Shown here: positions 1-12,900 of the stretch, piece by piece
Layout of the letters: every line of letters begins with the position of its first letter
Numbering within the stretch: position 1 is the stretch's first letter
Source: Chrysomallon squamiferum
Taxonomy: Eukaryota > Mollusca > Gastropoda > Neomphalida > Peltospiridae
Length of the DNA: 64,000 nucleotides
Assembly: GCA_012295275.1 (NCBI GenBank)
Contig: CM022667.1
Coordinates: 21,208,667-21,272,666 of the forward strand
Direction: 5' to 3'
Program-made: the position numbers and the translations under genes
Notes under the pieces: model-generated
The model's database searches: none
What the model was told of the DNA's origin: nothing
What the model saw: only the letters and a program-made list of their open reading frames with translations

Positions 1-603
1 GATATAAACCATTCCCAGCGACGACATGCACACTGTTAGAAAGTACGAACTTTGACCCTCCTATCAGTGCTAAAAATAACATTGAAGCTATTTTCACATA
101 GAAAAGCCAGGCGTTTAGGGAGCAACGCTATTTTAGGACTTTTTACTCAAAGCTGTTAATTGCATTTACCCCCACCCCGTTTAACACTCATACAAAGGAC
201 TGGTTTAACACACAATAAAAAACATCACTATTTAAAAGAACACATAATGGTTTTCATTTCCATGTATTTGTTTTCTTATTTTATAAAAGGGATTTAGGAG
301 TGGAGGAACGTGGACAAAATCTGAACTTTTAGCACTTTGACCAATTATATCGGCAACAATATTGCATGAATAAATTGTATTTTCAAAAGTACTTTTAAAT
401 TTTTTTAAAGCAACTTTACAGAAAAAATAATTAAGGTGACATTTTTTTCTTAATCTGCACAATGCCATTTCTTCCTGGTCACATTTTTTCCATACCCCAC
501 TGCCAGTACCTACTTATGCTTAGGTCCCTCATGTCTGCTATGTGTGTCTCTATGTAAACCAGAGACAATCTGGAGTTGTAATATTTACAAATGCTAATTT
601 CAG
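1..603. other. Upstream sequence of the TDRD12-type gene, no exon seen
   Basis: I found no convincing exon on either strand. The first recognisable coding exon starts at 604 in the middle of the helicase domain, after the ATP-binding motif I would be expected, so this stretch is most likely intron. The short minus-strand open frame around 232-468 has no splice signals or family resemblance and is probably chance. Confidence 0.5.
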
Positions 604-3036
604 ATTTCACTTATAAATGGCTGTGAAGTGCTGATAGCTACACCACCCTGTCTCCTCCGCATGATAGAGATGAAGAGTACAAATTTAAACAGACTATGTC
701 ACTTGGTAAATCATTTTTATCATTCAATTAAACTGTCATTTGGTTAACAGCTTTTATCATTCAATTAAATTGTCATTTGGTTAAATGGTCACTTGGTTAA
801 TATTTTTGTATATTGTTGTTGTTTAAATAATGCTGTTGTATGGTTTATAATGATAACTGTGAGAAAACAACACTGCTCCATCACTTCAGAGGCTACTCTT
901 TTCAGTGGGCAGTAAGAGATCTTTTATGTGTACATTGTCCTTGCTTTGTCAAATCTCTCCACTCTCTGGGCATACATCTTTTAACATTTTTACATCTGGG
1001 TAACATTTTAACTGCTAGTTTTTGATTTTATATATTTTATAAACCTTTCTAGAGGATTTTGCATAAGTTTGGACATTATTTATGTTAACAATCAGATTGC
1101 ACACACTCTTATCTCTTAAAAGCATTTCTGTTGGTTCAAGTGTTGCTTTTGTTACAGGTCCTAGATGAGGCAGACATTTTGACAGAAGAATTTACTTCAG
1201 AGGTAATATCCAAACAGATTTTATATGCGATAATTTGAGTTTTAGATATGTATATGACTTGTTAACTTTACATGCTCATCTGTCTAAACACAAGCATAAT
1301 TTTAAACACACTCACAGACACACACACAAACATGTATTTCATTAGTATCAAAGAGATGTGTAACAGTTATTGAATGTTTCAGATTCAAAGTGTGATGTCT
1401 ATATTTGGTGAATCTCGTAAACACAAGAAGTCTCAGTCTTTGACCACTCAGTTGGTTTTGTTTGGCTCTCAGTGGACTCTTGGTATTGAATCATTCATCA
1501 AGTCATTCATGAGTGAGCCTCTCATTGTGGTAACATCACTGTTTGAGGCAGCTGTGTATGGCAAAGTGAAGCAGGTAACAAGCTTGGTATCATGTGTGTC
1601 ATCACTGAAGAGATTCGATATATCTGTTTTCATTAACCTACTTCTCTTAATTATGATCTTCAATCTGTTTGTACTCTGTTTTTCTGTTAATCCATCTAAG
1701 TAGAGTTTTTTTGTTTGTTTTTCCCACAACATTTTACTAATTCTTGAGTTTTTCTGATAATTACTCTGTGCACTTTTAACTTTTATAGGTTGTTCATTTG
1801 TGTTTGAGTATACAGCATCTTGCCACTGTCAGTTCTGTAATTAAAGAAATTGGAAAACCAGGAGAAAAGATTATTATTTGCACATCACAAAATGATGATG
1901 TTGCATGCATTGAGCAGGTAAATTGTCCACATAGACATAGAACTATTTATACACAAATACACTACCAAATGTATATTTGTCAATTCTGTAAACAAATTGT
2001 TTTAAATATTAAATAAATGAAAAACAACACAAACATAATAACTGTTACCTTCTCTAATAAAACTGTTTGGACAAACACTTATAAGCTTTTCAGACAAAAT
2101 AGATTATTATTGTAAATATTCAGCAAGCTTTTTGTTCAAGTGTTAAACAAGTTAATTTGTTTTCAGGCGTTATCAACAGCAGGGGTTCTTTGTCTGACTG
2201 TTGATTCAGAATCCAAGTCACATGTCCTGGAGAAAACAGTACAGCAGTGGACCACCCTGGACTGTCTAGAATCATACATTGTCCTTGGTAAGACAGAACT
2301 GTTAAAATTTGCATACAGTTATACACATTTTTACTTTATTTCTTCTTATTTTTCTAGATACTAAACCATATTATTTATTTATTTATATATTTATTTATTT
2401 ATTTGTTTTTATATTTTTTCTAAACCTTGTTAACAACACAAAAAGATAATTAATTTTGTTTTTCTACAGGTTTCTTTAAATGCTGGTTTTCTAGAATATG
2501 ATAGCCTGACAGCTGGGGCCAGTGCTCTTTATCCATGGGCTAATAATTTGTTCTTTTAGAAAAATAATTAACAAATCGGATCATATGTCTTTAAAGATAC
2601 AATATTAATAGATGATGATTTTCAAACTGCTTTTATCATAAACAATTTTTGAAATTGCATCCTCATATGTTGCTTATTACAATACACAGTCACATTTAAA
2701 AAAATTTTTTTTTTGGTTTGTTGTTGTTTTAATTTAATATTTAATATTTTTATTTTCTATAATTATGTTTTAATTAGATACAAAAATATACCATACTGTC
2801 ACTGCCAAGTGGATTTACAGCCATCGTAGATCAGTTTTTCTGTTAAAAAAGAAAAATGTATTATTAATGATTTTTGTTCTTTGTCTGTAGTAACAAATGA
2901 TGACTGTTTGATGGACCTGGCAATTGTGGATGCTACTGCAGTGGTTCATTTTGATCTTCCAGCCACAAAAATAAAGTTTGGAGTTCGACTTGGTTCAATG
3001 TCTAATTACTTCAGAGATCTCACTTCAGCTGAAAAT
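604..3036 (+). other. TDRD12: Degenerate DEAD-box helicase region of the TDRD12-type protein
   Basis: Exons 604-705 to 2891-3036 encode visible residues 1-245. An ATPP motif (like helicase motif Ib) is followed by VLDEAD (motif II) across the 705/1158 junction. Later pieces read FGSQW, KIIICTSQND and VVHFDLPATK. They correspond in order to the end of RecA domain 1, the motif IV region, and the place where motif VI should sit. The SAT motif III and the HRxGRxxR motif VI are not present in recognisable form. That is usual for TDRD12 proteins and suggests RNA binding or weak ATPase activity rather than classical unwinding. Motif I is not in the window. Confidence 0.75.
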
Positions 3037-5023
3037 GTACATATTGCAGCACTACATTCTGTTATGTGTTAGTTTAATAATAATATATTTGCTTAAATTT
3101 GTTAATTATTTAAAAACAAACAGATGTCAGGAATTATTGTTCATTTTGTTTTTATTATATAAATCTGTATTTCAGAAATATAAAAATAAATTGAAATTAA
3201 CATTTAAAAAAATTATGTCTATTTGCTATAAAGTGTTAAATATGTGTTGATGATATCTCTCTTTTGTAAGTAAACTAACTTTATTTCATATCTGTTTGCT
3301 TGTGTATAACAGTAATCTAGATTTGTAAAAGGTTTTCAATATTATTTCTAAATACTCAACCCGAACATAACACTTGTATCTGTAAAAACACAGTTTCCTT
3401 TAGTCAGTCAGAGTGGATTCATTCATTTGTATCTCATTAACAACAACAATGCAAAATAATGAGACAGTCAAGCATTAGAGAGACATCTGGTAGCTGTAAC
3501 CATTCATTAATTTTATTAATTGACTTGCACAGAGCCCAAGACTGGTAACTTCCCACATCATTGTAGCAGAAGATGAGGACTGTAAGAAAATAAAGAGTTT
3601 GATGAAATTTCTGAAGCGCAGTCAATGCAAGATTCCGTCCCAGCTGGGTGCTTTGGTTTCTGGCATACAGGCGGTATTGACTTGCATTTATTGTTTCATA
3701 TTCATTATTTATTCTGGGGTTTGTTTTGTATATCCACAATACAGAATCTATTAATTTTAAAGAAAGAGCAGATAAATTTAATGACAATTTAGTAATCAAT
3801 GCAAGAAGCATTAAGTTTTTTTATAACCATCATGCCTTATTTCTTTTCCGTATAAATCTGTATAATATTAAACAAAATAATTACCTTTTTGTTGTTTTTG
3901 TTGTTATTTTACAGAAACTAAACAACTGTTACAAAGTGTTACAAAGTGTTTCCTAGTTACTGGAAATGTCAGCGTATTTTTTTATTTTAACAGGGACAAG
4001 ATGAAGATAAAAACAGAAAATTGTGCGTGTATCTTAAGGCTTTTGGAACCTGCATTAAGTATGTGTTTAAGCTTAAGTATTCCTTTCTTCCTGTGTGTGT
4101 TGTTTTTATTATTGTTTTTGGTTACTTTTTAAATTTTTATTGTGTTTTTATTAGCCTATTTTCGAATAGTGGCAAAGAAAACATTTGTTAAATGTTTTTT
4201 TAAAGACAACTCAGTAATTGTATTTGCTGAATAAGACGTAACATTTTCTCATCATCTGTCTTGTAGATCAGCTGTACATAAAGATTGTTATAATGAGTGA
4301 ACATATTATAAAACTGCAACTTTCATATGCAGATAATGTAACACCTCTGTTATGAAAAATGCTGTAGATGTGAAATATTTATTTCTGGTTTTGAACAAGA
4401 GTTATGAGAATGTTATTTATTATTCCATAGTATTATAAAGATAATTGTATTTGCAGGTAACTGTAATAAGCTAATTAATTAGTGATTGTGTCTATTGTCT
4501 AAGTTAAACATTGTTTTTATGGAATATTTTTCAGTAAGGAGAATGAATGTAAAGACAGACATGTTGTGATACCAGGAGAAGATGCTGTAACTGACCTGAG
4601 TAACATCAAACTTCCTTCTAGTGGAGAAGTGAAGGTCTGTACAAGAAACAAATCTGAAAATTAAGCTACATGATTTTAACTTTAGTGCTGAAAAAAGATA
4701 ATTTTGGGATTGTATTTTTTTTGTTATTTCACTTGTAACAGAAACTCCCTTATAAAGAAAATTATTTGTTTCTCCTTGTTAACATTTTTTTAATTTTTGC
4801 AGGTGCGACTGAATCATATAGAGGATGCTAGTCATTTTTACATGCGACTGTTAGAACACAGACATCCAGATGGAAAGATAACAGACTTCACTGGTATCTA
4901 CCTGGAATTGCTCATGGCAATGGCTCAGTATTTCCATGTGGGAAAGAACTGCCAGCACCCTAGTAATAATTTACTTCTTTTAAACCCATAATACTTTGAG
5001 GGAGAGGGAGAGGGAGAGGGGGG

Positions 5024-5079
<56 letters not shown>

Positions 5080-6926
5080 GAAGCTACTAGTTGCAGAAAA
5101 ATATGTGTAGCCACTGTTTTAAAATAACATACTCATATAAATGGTTAAAGATAGGAAAAAAGTAACAAAAAAAATTATTTTATTTTGTGGTTTTATTTCC
5201 TGTCATAATAATTTTTTCCTGTAAGAATTAGTTTTACTGGGACATCATCATTGAAAGTATTGATTTTTATTGACAACCTAATAATTTCAGTTATCGATTA
5301 ATTTAAATATATATATTTATTAAGCACAGTTGTTGAAAATACTGATGTTTTCTAAACCAAAACAAAACAAAATAAATGTTAATAAACAATTGTTAAATAT
5401 CCTGAACATTTTCTTTTCAGCTGACATCAAAAGAGGAATGTTGTATGCTCTGCGTGATCAACATAAATCTTACCACAGGTGATCAGTTAACATTATACAT
5501 GTTCATCCTGCAATGTCCGGAATTTTTTTTTTTTACTTAGTTAAATTAACACATTCTTGTGAATTTATATTTTGTTCTCATTTTCATTCCTTTATTCAGG
5601 AATTTATTTAAATTCATCACCAGACAGTTGGCTATGAATATTTTAACTTTTATTTATTTATTTATATATTTTTTAAATAATAAATTATTAGTTTTAGGCT
5701 AAAACATCTGTATTTATAGTGGTAAAATTGATAACCACTTAAATTATTACTTACAGTATTAATACAAAATAGCACTTTGGTTGAATCAGTGTTGTATGTA
5801 GTTTTAGAGATATAGGCATTTTATTTACTCTGGATCACAGTATTTGGCCAGTTGACATAATAAAACAATAGGAAAAAATTTGTACAAATTATATGTACAC
5901 AACAAATCATAGGACCATTTAAAAATCCACCACCTCTTCAAAAAAATATTTTAAAAATCTAGGAAAGAAAAATATAACTGACTACTACTTGTAGTCATTT
6001 GTTAGAATTTGTTATTTTGTTTTGGTTTTGGTATTTTTTTTGGGAGGATAGGTTGTTACCTTTTCATCTTAAACAAATTTTGTAATTGTATAAGTGTTTT
6101 TTAATTGCTTGTATTGTAGTTTGGACTTTCAACTACAATTTAATGAACTTTTCCTAATATAGGTAAATACATATATTCTGAACATTTGTTATTAACAGAG
6201 TTAAAATTCTTGATTTGGAAACAAAAGATGATGGACCAAATGACAAAGCCAAGGTAACTTAAACTCTGAATTCTTACAAATACTTTAATTTTATTCAAAT
6301 GCCTATATGGAGATGTTTGTTATTTGTGTCACTTTAAAATAATTAGATATAACATTTGATAACGCACACATACAATATAAAATCTGAATTAAAAATGACA
6401 ATTTATGTTTATACAGTAATAATTACTATTTTATTCTTTTTTATTTTCTTTCAATAATATAAAATAATGTTATAATTTTTTTAATCTTGTAATTACAAAG
6501 TTCCTATTTATTTTTAATTCAAAATAAATTCAAAAAGTTTTTTTGATGCAGGTATTTTTTGTGGATGATGGGAAGAAAGATGAAATTTGTATTAAGGATT
6601 TGTGGAATTTACCTGATGAACTAGCAGCTTATCCTTATCAGGTAAGTACTTTGGCCTATTTACATTTATTTTTATCTTGTTTACCTTAAAATAAATAAAA
6701 TATTACTATTGCTAAATATTTTACCTTTATTTTTCCAAAATAATTTTATGATTAAATTGTACACAACTGGCAGTTGCAAATTATTTGTTATTATTTGTAC
6801 GAGTTTGTGTATCAGTCTATGATTAACATGTTTTACAGGCTGTGGAAGTGTTCCTTGCTCACATCAGACCAATGGACAAGGATACAGAGTGGACACCAAA
6901 TGTAAGAAATCTTATAAATTATACTG

Positions 6927-6965
<39 letters not shown>

Positions 6966-9900
6966 ATGTACATACATGCCTGTGTGTTTGTGTGTGTTGA
7001 GAGAGAGAGAGAGAGAGAGAGAGCGAGCAAACATTTTAAAACTCTAAAGTATGGCAGAATTCATTCTATTGTAAGAGATGCTATCTGTTTTTACAGTCTA
7101 ATCTTTCATCACTGTCCTATACAAAGGGTTTATTTACTTTGCTGTATTATCATGTAAAACATCTTCAAGTGTCATTATTTCACAGTAGATAATCATGAAG
7201 TTTAATGTTTATAATGTGGATGTTCATAGTTAGTTTAATATCTATTTGAACTAATTATTATAACAATGAATGTTCGTAATAACAGTTTAATGCATATTTT
7301 AACTAATTACTTATCACAGCAGTTTATTTTATATTTAAACGAATAACAGCTAATGTTGATAACAGCAATTTGATTGTATTTAAACTACTTACTTGACAGC
7401 AGTTTGTGTATTTAAACTACTTACTTGACAGCAGTTTTGTGTATTTAAACTACTTACCTGACAGCAGTTTGTGTATTTAAACTACTTACCTGACAGCAGT
7501 TTGATGTGTATTTAAACTACTTACCTGACAGCAGTTTGATGTGTATTTAAACTACTTACTTGACAGCAGTTTAATGTGTATTTAAACTACTTACTTGACA
7601 GCAGTTTGTGTATTTAAACTACTTACTTGACAGCAGTTTGATGTGTATTTAAACTACTTACTTGACAGCAGTTTGATGTGTATTTAAACTACTTACTTGA
7701 CAGCAGTTTGATGTGTATTTAAACTACTTACTTGACAGCAGTTTAATGTGTATTTAAACTTACTTACTTGACAGCAGTTTGTGTATTTAAACTACTACTT
7801 GACAGCAGTTTGTGTGTATTTAAACTACTTACTTGACACCAGTTTGATGTGTATTTAAACTACTTACTTGACAGCAGTTTGATGTGTATTTAAACTACTT
7901 ACTTGACACAGTTTGCAGTTTGACAGCAGTTTGTGTATTTAAACTACTTACTTGACAGCAGTTTAATGTGTATTTAAACTACTTACTTGACAGCAGTTTG
8001 TGTATTTAAACTACTTACTTGAATTTAAACTACTTACCTGACAGCAGTTTGATGTGTATTTAAACTACTTACTTGACAGCAGTTTAATGTGTATTTAAAC
8101 TACTTACTTGACAGCAGTTTGTGTATTTAAACTACTTGCTTGACACCAGTTTGATGTGTATTTAAACTACTTACTTGACACCAGTTTGATGTGTATTTAA
8201 ACTACTTACTTGACAGCAGTTTGTGTATTTAAACTACTTACTTGACAGCAGTTTAATGTGTATTTAAACTACTTGCTTGACACCAGTTTGATGTGTATTT
8301 AAACTACTTACCTGACAGCAGTTTGTGTATTTAAACTACTTACTTGACAGCAGTTTGATGTGTATTTAAACTACTTACTTGACAGCAGTTTGTGTATTTA
8401 AACTACTTACTTGACAGCAGTTTGATGTGTATTTAAACTACTTACTTGACAGCAGTTTAATGTGTATTTAAACTACTTACTTGACAGCAGTTTGATGTGT
8501 ATTTAAACTACTTACTTGACAGCAGTTTGTGTATTTAAACTACTTACTTGACAGCAGTTTGATGTGTATTTAAACTACTTACTTGACAGCAGTTTGATGT
8601 GTATTTAAACTACTTACTTGACAGCAGTTTGTGTATTTAAACTACTTACTTGACAGCAGTTTGATGTGTATTTAAAAACTTACTTGACAGCAGTTTGTGT
8701 ATTTAAACTACTTACTTGACAGCAGTTTGGTGTGTATTTAAACTACTTACCTGACAGCAGTTTGATGTGTATTTAAACTACTTACTTGACAGCAGTTTAA
8801 TGTGTATTTAAACTACTTACTTGACAGCAGTTTGATGTGTATTTAAACTACTTACTTGACAGCAGTTTGATGTGTATTTAAACTACTTACTTGACACCAG
8901 TTTGATGTGTATTTAAACTACTTACTTGACAGCAGTTTGATGTGTATTTAAACTACTTACTTGACAGCAGTTTGTGTATTTAAACTACTTACCTGACAGC
9001 AGTTTGATGTGTATTTAAACTACTTACTTGACAGCAGTTTGTGTATTTAAACTACTTACTTGACAGCAGTTTGGTGTGTATTTAAACTACTTACCTGACA
9101 GCAGTTTGATGTGTATTTAAACTACTTACTTGACAGCAGTTTAATGTGTATTTAAACTACTTACTTGACAGCAGTTTGATGTGTATTTAAACTACTTACT
9201 TGACAGCAGTTTTGTGTATTTAAACTACTTGCTTGACACCAGTTTGATGTGTATTTAAACTACTTACTTGACAGCAGTTTGTGTATTTAAACTACTTACT
9301 TGACAGCAGTTTGATGTGTATTTAAACTACTTACTTGACAGCAGTTTGTTTACTTACTTGACAGCAGTTTGTGTATTTAAACTACTTACTTGACAGCAGT
9401 TTGTGTATTTAAACTACTTACTTGACAGCAGTTTGTGTATTTAAACTACTTACCTGACAGCAGTTTGATGTGTATTTAAACTACTTACTTGACAGCAGTT
9501 TGATGTGTATTTAAACTACTTACTTGACAGCAGTTTGATGTGTATTTAAAACCTTGACAGCAGTTTGTGTATTTAAACTACTTACTTGACAGCAGTTTGA
9601 TGTGTATTTAAACTACTTACTTGACAGCAGTTTGATGTGTATTTAAACTACTTACTTGACAGCAGTTTGTGTATTTAAACTACTTACCTGACAGCAGTTT
9701 GATGTGTATTTAAACTACTTACTTGACAGCAGTTTGATGTGTATTTAAACTACTTACTTGACAGCAGTTTGATGTGTATTTAAACTACTTACTTGACAGC
9801 AGTTTGTGTATTTAAACTACTTACTTGACAGCAGTTTGTGTATTTAAACTACTTACTTGACAGCAGTTTGATGTGTATTTAAACTACTTACTTGACAGCA

Positions 9901-12900
9901 GTTTGATGTGTATTTAAACTACTTACTTGACAGCAGTTTGTGTATTTAAACTACTTACTTGACAGCAGTTTGTGTATTTAAACTACTTGCTTGACACCAG
10001 TTTGATGTGTATTTAAACTACTTACTTGACAGCAGTTTGTGTATTTAAACTACTTGTTTGACACCAGTTTGATGTGTATTTAAACTACTTGCTTGACACC
10101 AGTTTGATGTGTATTTAAACTACTTACTTGACAGCAGTTTGTGTATTTAAACTACTTGCTTGACACCAGTTTGATGTGTATTTAAACTACTTGCTTGACA
10201 GCAGTTTGATGTGTATTTAAACTACTTACTTGACAGCAGTTTGGTGTGTATTTAAACTACTTGCTTGATAGCTGTTTGATGTGTATTTAAACTACTTACT
10301 TGACAGCAGTTTGTGTATTTAAACTACTTACTTGACAGCAGTTTGATGTGTATTTAAACTACTTACTTGACAGCAGTTTGATGTGTATATTTAAACTACT
10401 TACTTGACAGGTTAGCAGGTTCATTATTGACCAGCTCAGTGTGATCACATCACAGAAGTCAGATGATGAATGGCGGCTTGATGGACAAATTGTATTGAGG
10501 TAAAAACAACAATTTTTTAATAAAACAAAAATCTATTTTATTGATTTATTCAGTATTGTGTTTATATTTTTTTACTGTTACTTTTTGTTTGTTTTTTTGT
10601 TTGGATGGGGTAATCTTTAAAAGACACATAATCATGGTTTATATAAGTCCCTCTTTTATTTGTTATTAAAAACCATTTATTTCTAATAACTATAGCAGGA
10701 TAATAGCAAGTGCAAGAAGATGAATGCAAAGACTAAATGTTTTTGACTTTTAAAATTTATATATAAATGTGAGTGAAAAAAGTTATAAATAAAAAAGTTT
10801 TAATTAATACTAATGAGAGGACATTTTGCAGTTGTCTTCTTTAATTCATTCTATTAATATTTTTCTCATATTTCTTAAATTTTAATAGAAAATATATTTA
10901 TTTATTTATTTATTTTTGACTTAACCACTTCTGTTTATTCAAACTATTTTTGCAGTCTTGGAAACACAATGTGGCTTGACCCACTAGTCAAACGTTCTTT
11001 GCTTCAAAGTGTAAATGTTGTCACAAACAAATTTAATGTCCGTAAGGAGCTGATAAAAAACAAACTGGCTGTTGACAACCCTGAGGTAGAATACAAAAAC
11101 AAAATATTTATGTTTATTCCGTTTCAGTTTTCATCTTTATGTTTTTATCTAAAATACGGATTTGCAATATTTAATCAGATACATTGAGGATATCTGCTTA
11201 ACTGAAAAAAGTACAAAATCATAATGTTCAGTAGAAAATCTACACCTTACAAATGCTTAATAACTGTTAAGAATAACTGTTATTTCTATAACAATCTGTA
11301 AACACTTTACTGATCTGCAAATTATTAACAATTCATATTTTTATAGTACAATATATTAAGTCAATTTTTACAGCTAACTGTGATACACTGTTTGAAGATT
11401 TTAAGTTATACTCTATTTGATAATTTTGTAGCACATTACCAATTTGTATGAGCTGTGCAAGGATTTGGTGGATCAACCATTGGAACATCTTTATGAGAAA
11501 AAGTAAATCCAATTACTATAATATCTTCTTATAGATATTAAATATAACTTACTTGATAGAATGCCTATTTGTTTTTCTCTCTTTCTGTCCGTCCCTCCCT
11601 CTCTCCCACACCGATAAATAATCTCTCTATTTGTGTATGTACCTTTTTTCTTCTTTTATCTCTTTCTCTTCTTTTGGAATTGCATTGTCAGTAGAAATTG
11701 ATATAAAAACATTCACAAAATGCCTTATAATGCCCTGCTTGTTAGATAACAGTATGTTTACAACAGTTTTATATTTATATTTACTTACTGTTGACATTTA
11801 TGATTTCTCAGACTTTTATCATTTGTGGATAGTGTCATCCCATTTGGTCAAAATAACTTGTCTACCAAATTAGCTGGTAATGAACATGGCCTCTTCATAG
11901 CTTTTCATAGTTTCTTCATGGCTTTTGTGAATAAAGCTCTATTTATACAAACTTTCATTAGAGGTGGACAATGGTTTATTTAACAATATATGTTCTCTAT
12001 AGTACATAAGAAGACATTTTTGAAAAGGAAAACAAAGTCACACTTACCATTCCAAAAATGGCTGGTTTATGCAAGGTAGAATTTGTGCAGTCTAATGGTG
12101 GAAAACAACAAGTTTTGTTAGATGGTTATGCGTACAGCCAAAGTCGCATTAATGAAGAAACCACATATTGGAGATGCACCCAATGACCCTGTGTTGGCAA
12201 GATCACCACTGTTGCTGGGTTTTTTAGAAACAGCTTCAGTCATGACCATCCTCTGAATAATGAAACTACTGCCAAGTTCGTTAGTACTTGAAAAAGATAA
12301 CATGATCCGAAACAACACCTATGCAACAGATCTTCAACTTCGAGTTGGTGAAGGAAGACATCCCCAAATTTTCAGTGTCATGAGTTCCATGTGCTGACAG
12401 AGATGAAGCTTGATGCCTGCTCTCATATAGACACTCCAAATGTCAATCTGCAAGGACCATGGTTGCAAACACGTAATGGCAAGAGATTCTTCTTATTCAG
12501 TGACAGTGATGCAGATAAGATGGGTTTTTTCTCTACCAAAAATAAATTATGGCTTTTCCAAGAAGCAGACAAGATCTCTATGGATGCTGTCCACACCTCT
12601 GGAACCAACACTACATCCTGCATGCCCCTAAAGATGACTAGACTGACCCACTAGTGTATACCTTGCTTCCAGACCGACAGATACTACCTGTGTATGACTG
12701 TTTGAGAACCTGAAGACCCATGTTCAGCACCTGTTCAACCAAATAGTGGGTGCTGATTGTGTACAGACAGTGCAGCTATCTGTGCAGTGGGAAAGTCATT
12801 TCCTAATGCAGACATCAAAGACTGCATGTTTCACTACAAACAGGTCACTTGGTGCAAGACACAACAGAAAGGCCTAGCCAAACAGTACAAGAATGACAAT

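Noticed and set aside
3437-3811. 124-residue minus-strand frame
   Set aside because: It lies in a TDRD12 intron, has no splice context and no recognisable motif.
7375-10410. CRISPR-like array
   Set aside because: Units are contiguous, with no unique spacers between repeats, in an intron of an animal gene. It is a minisatellite.
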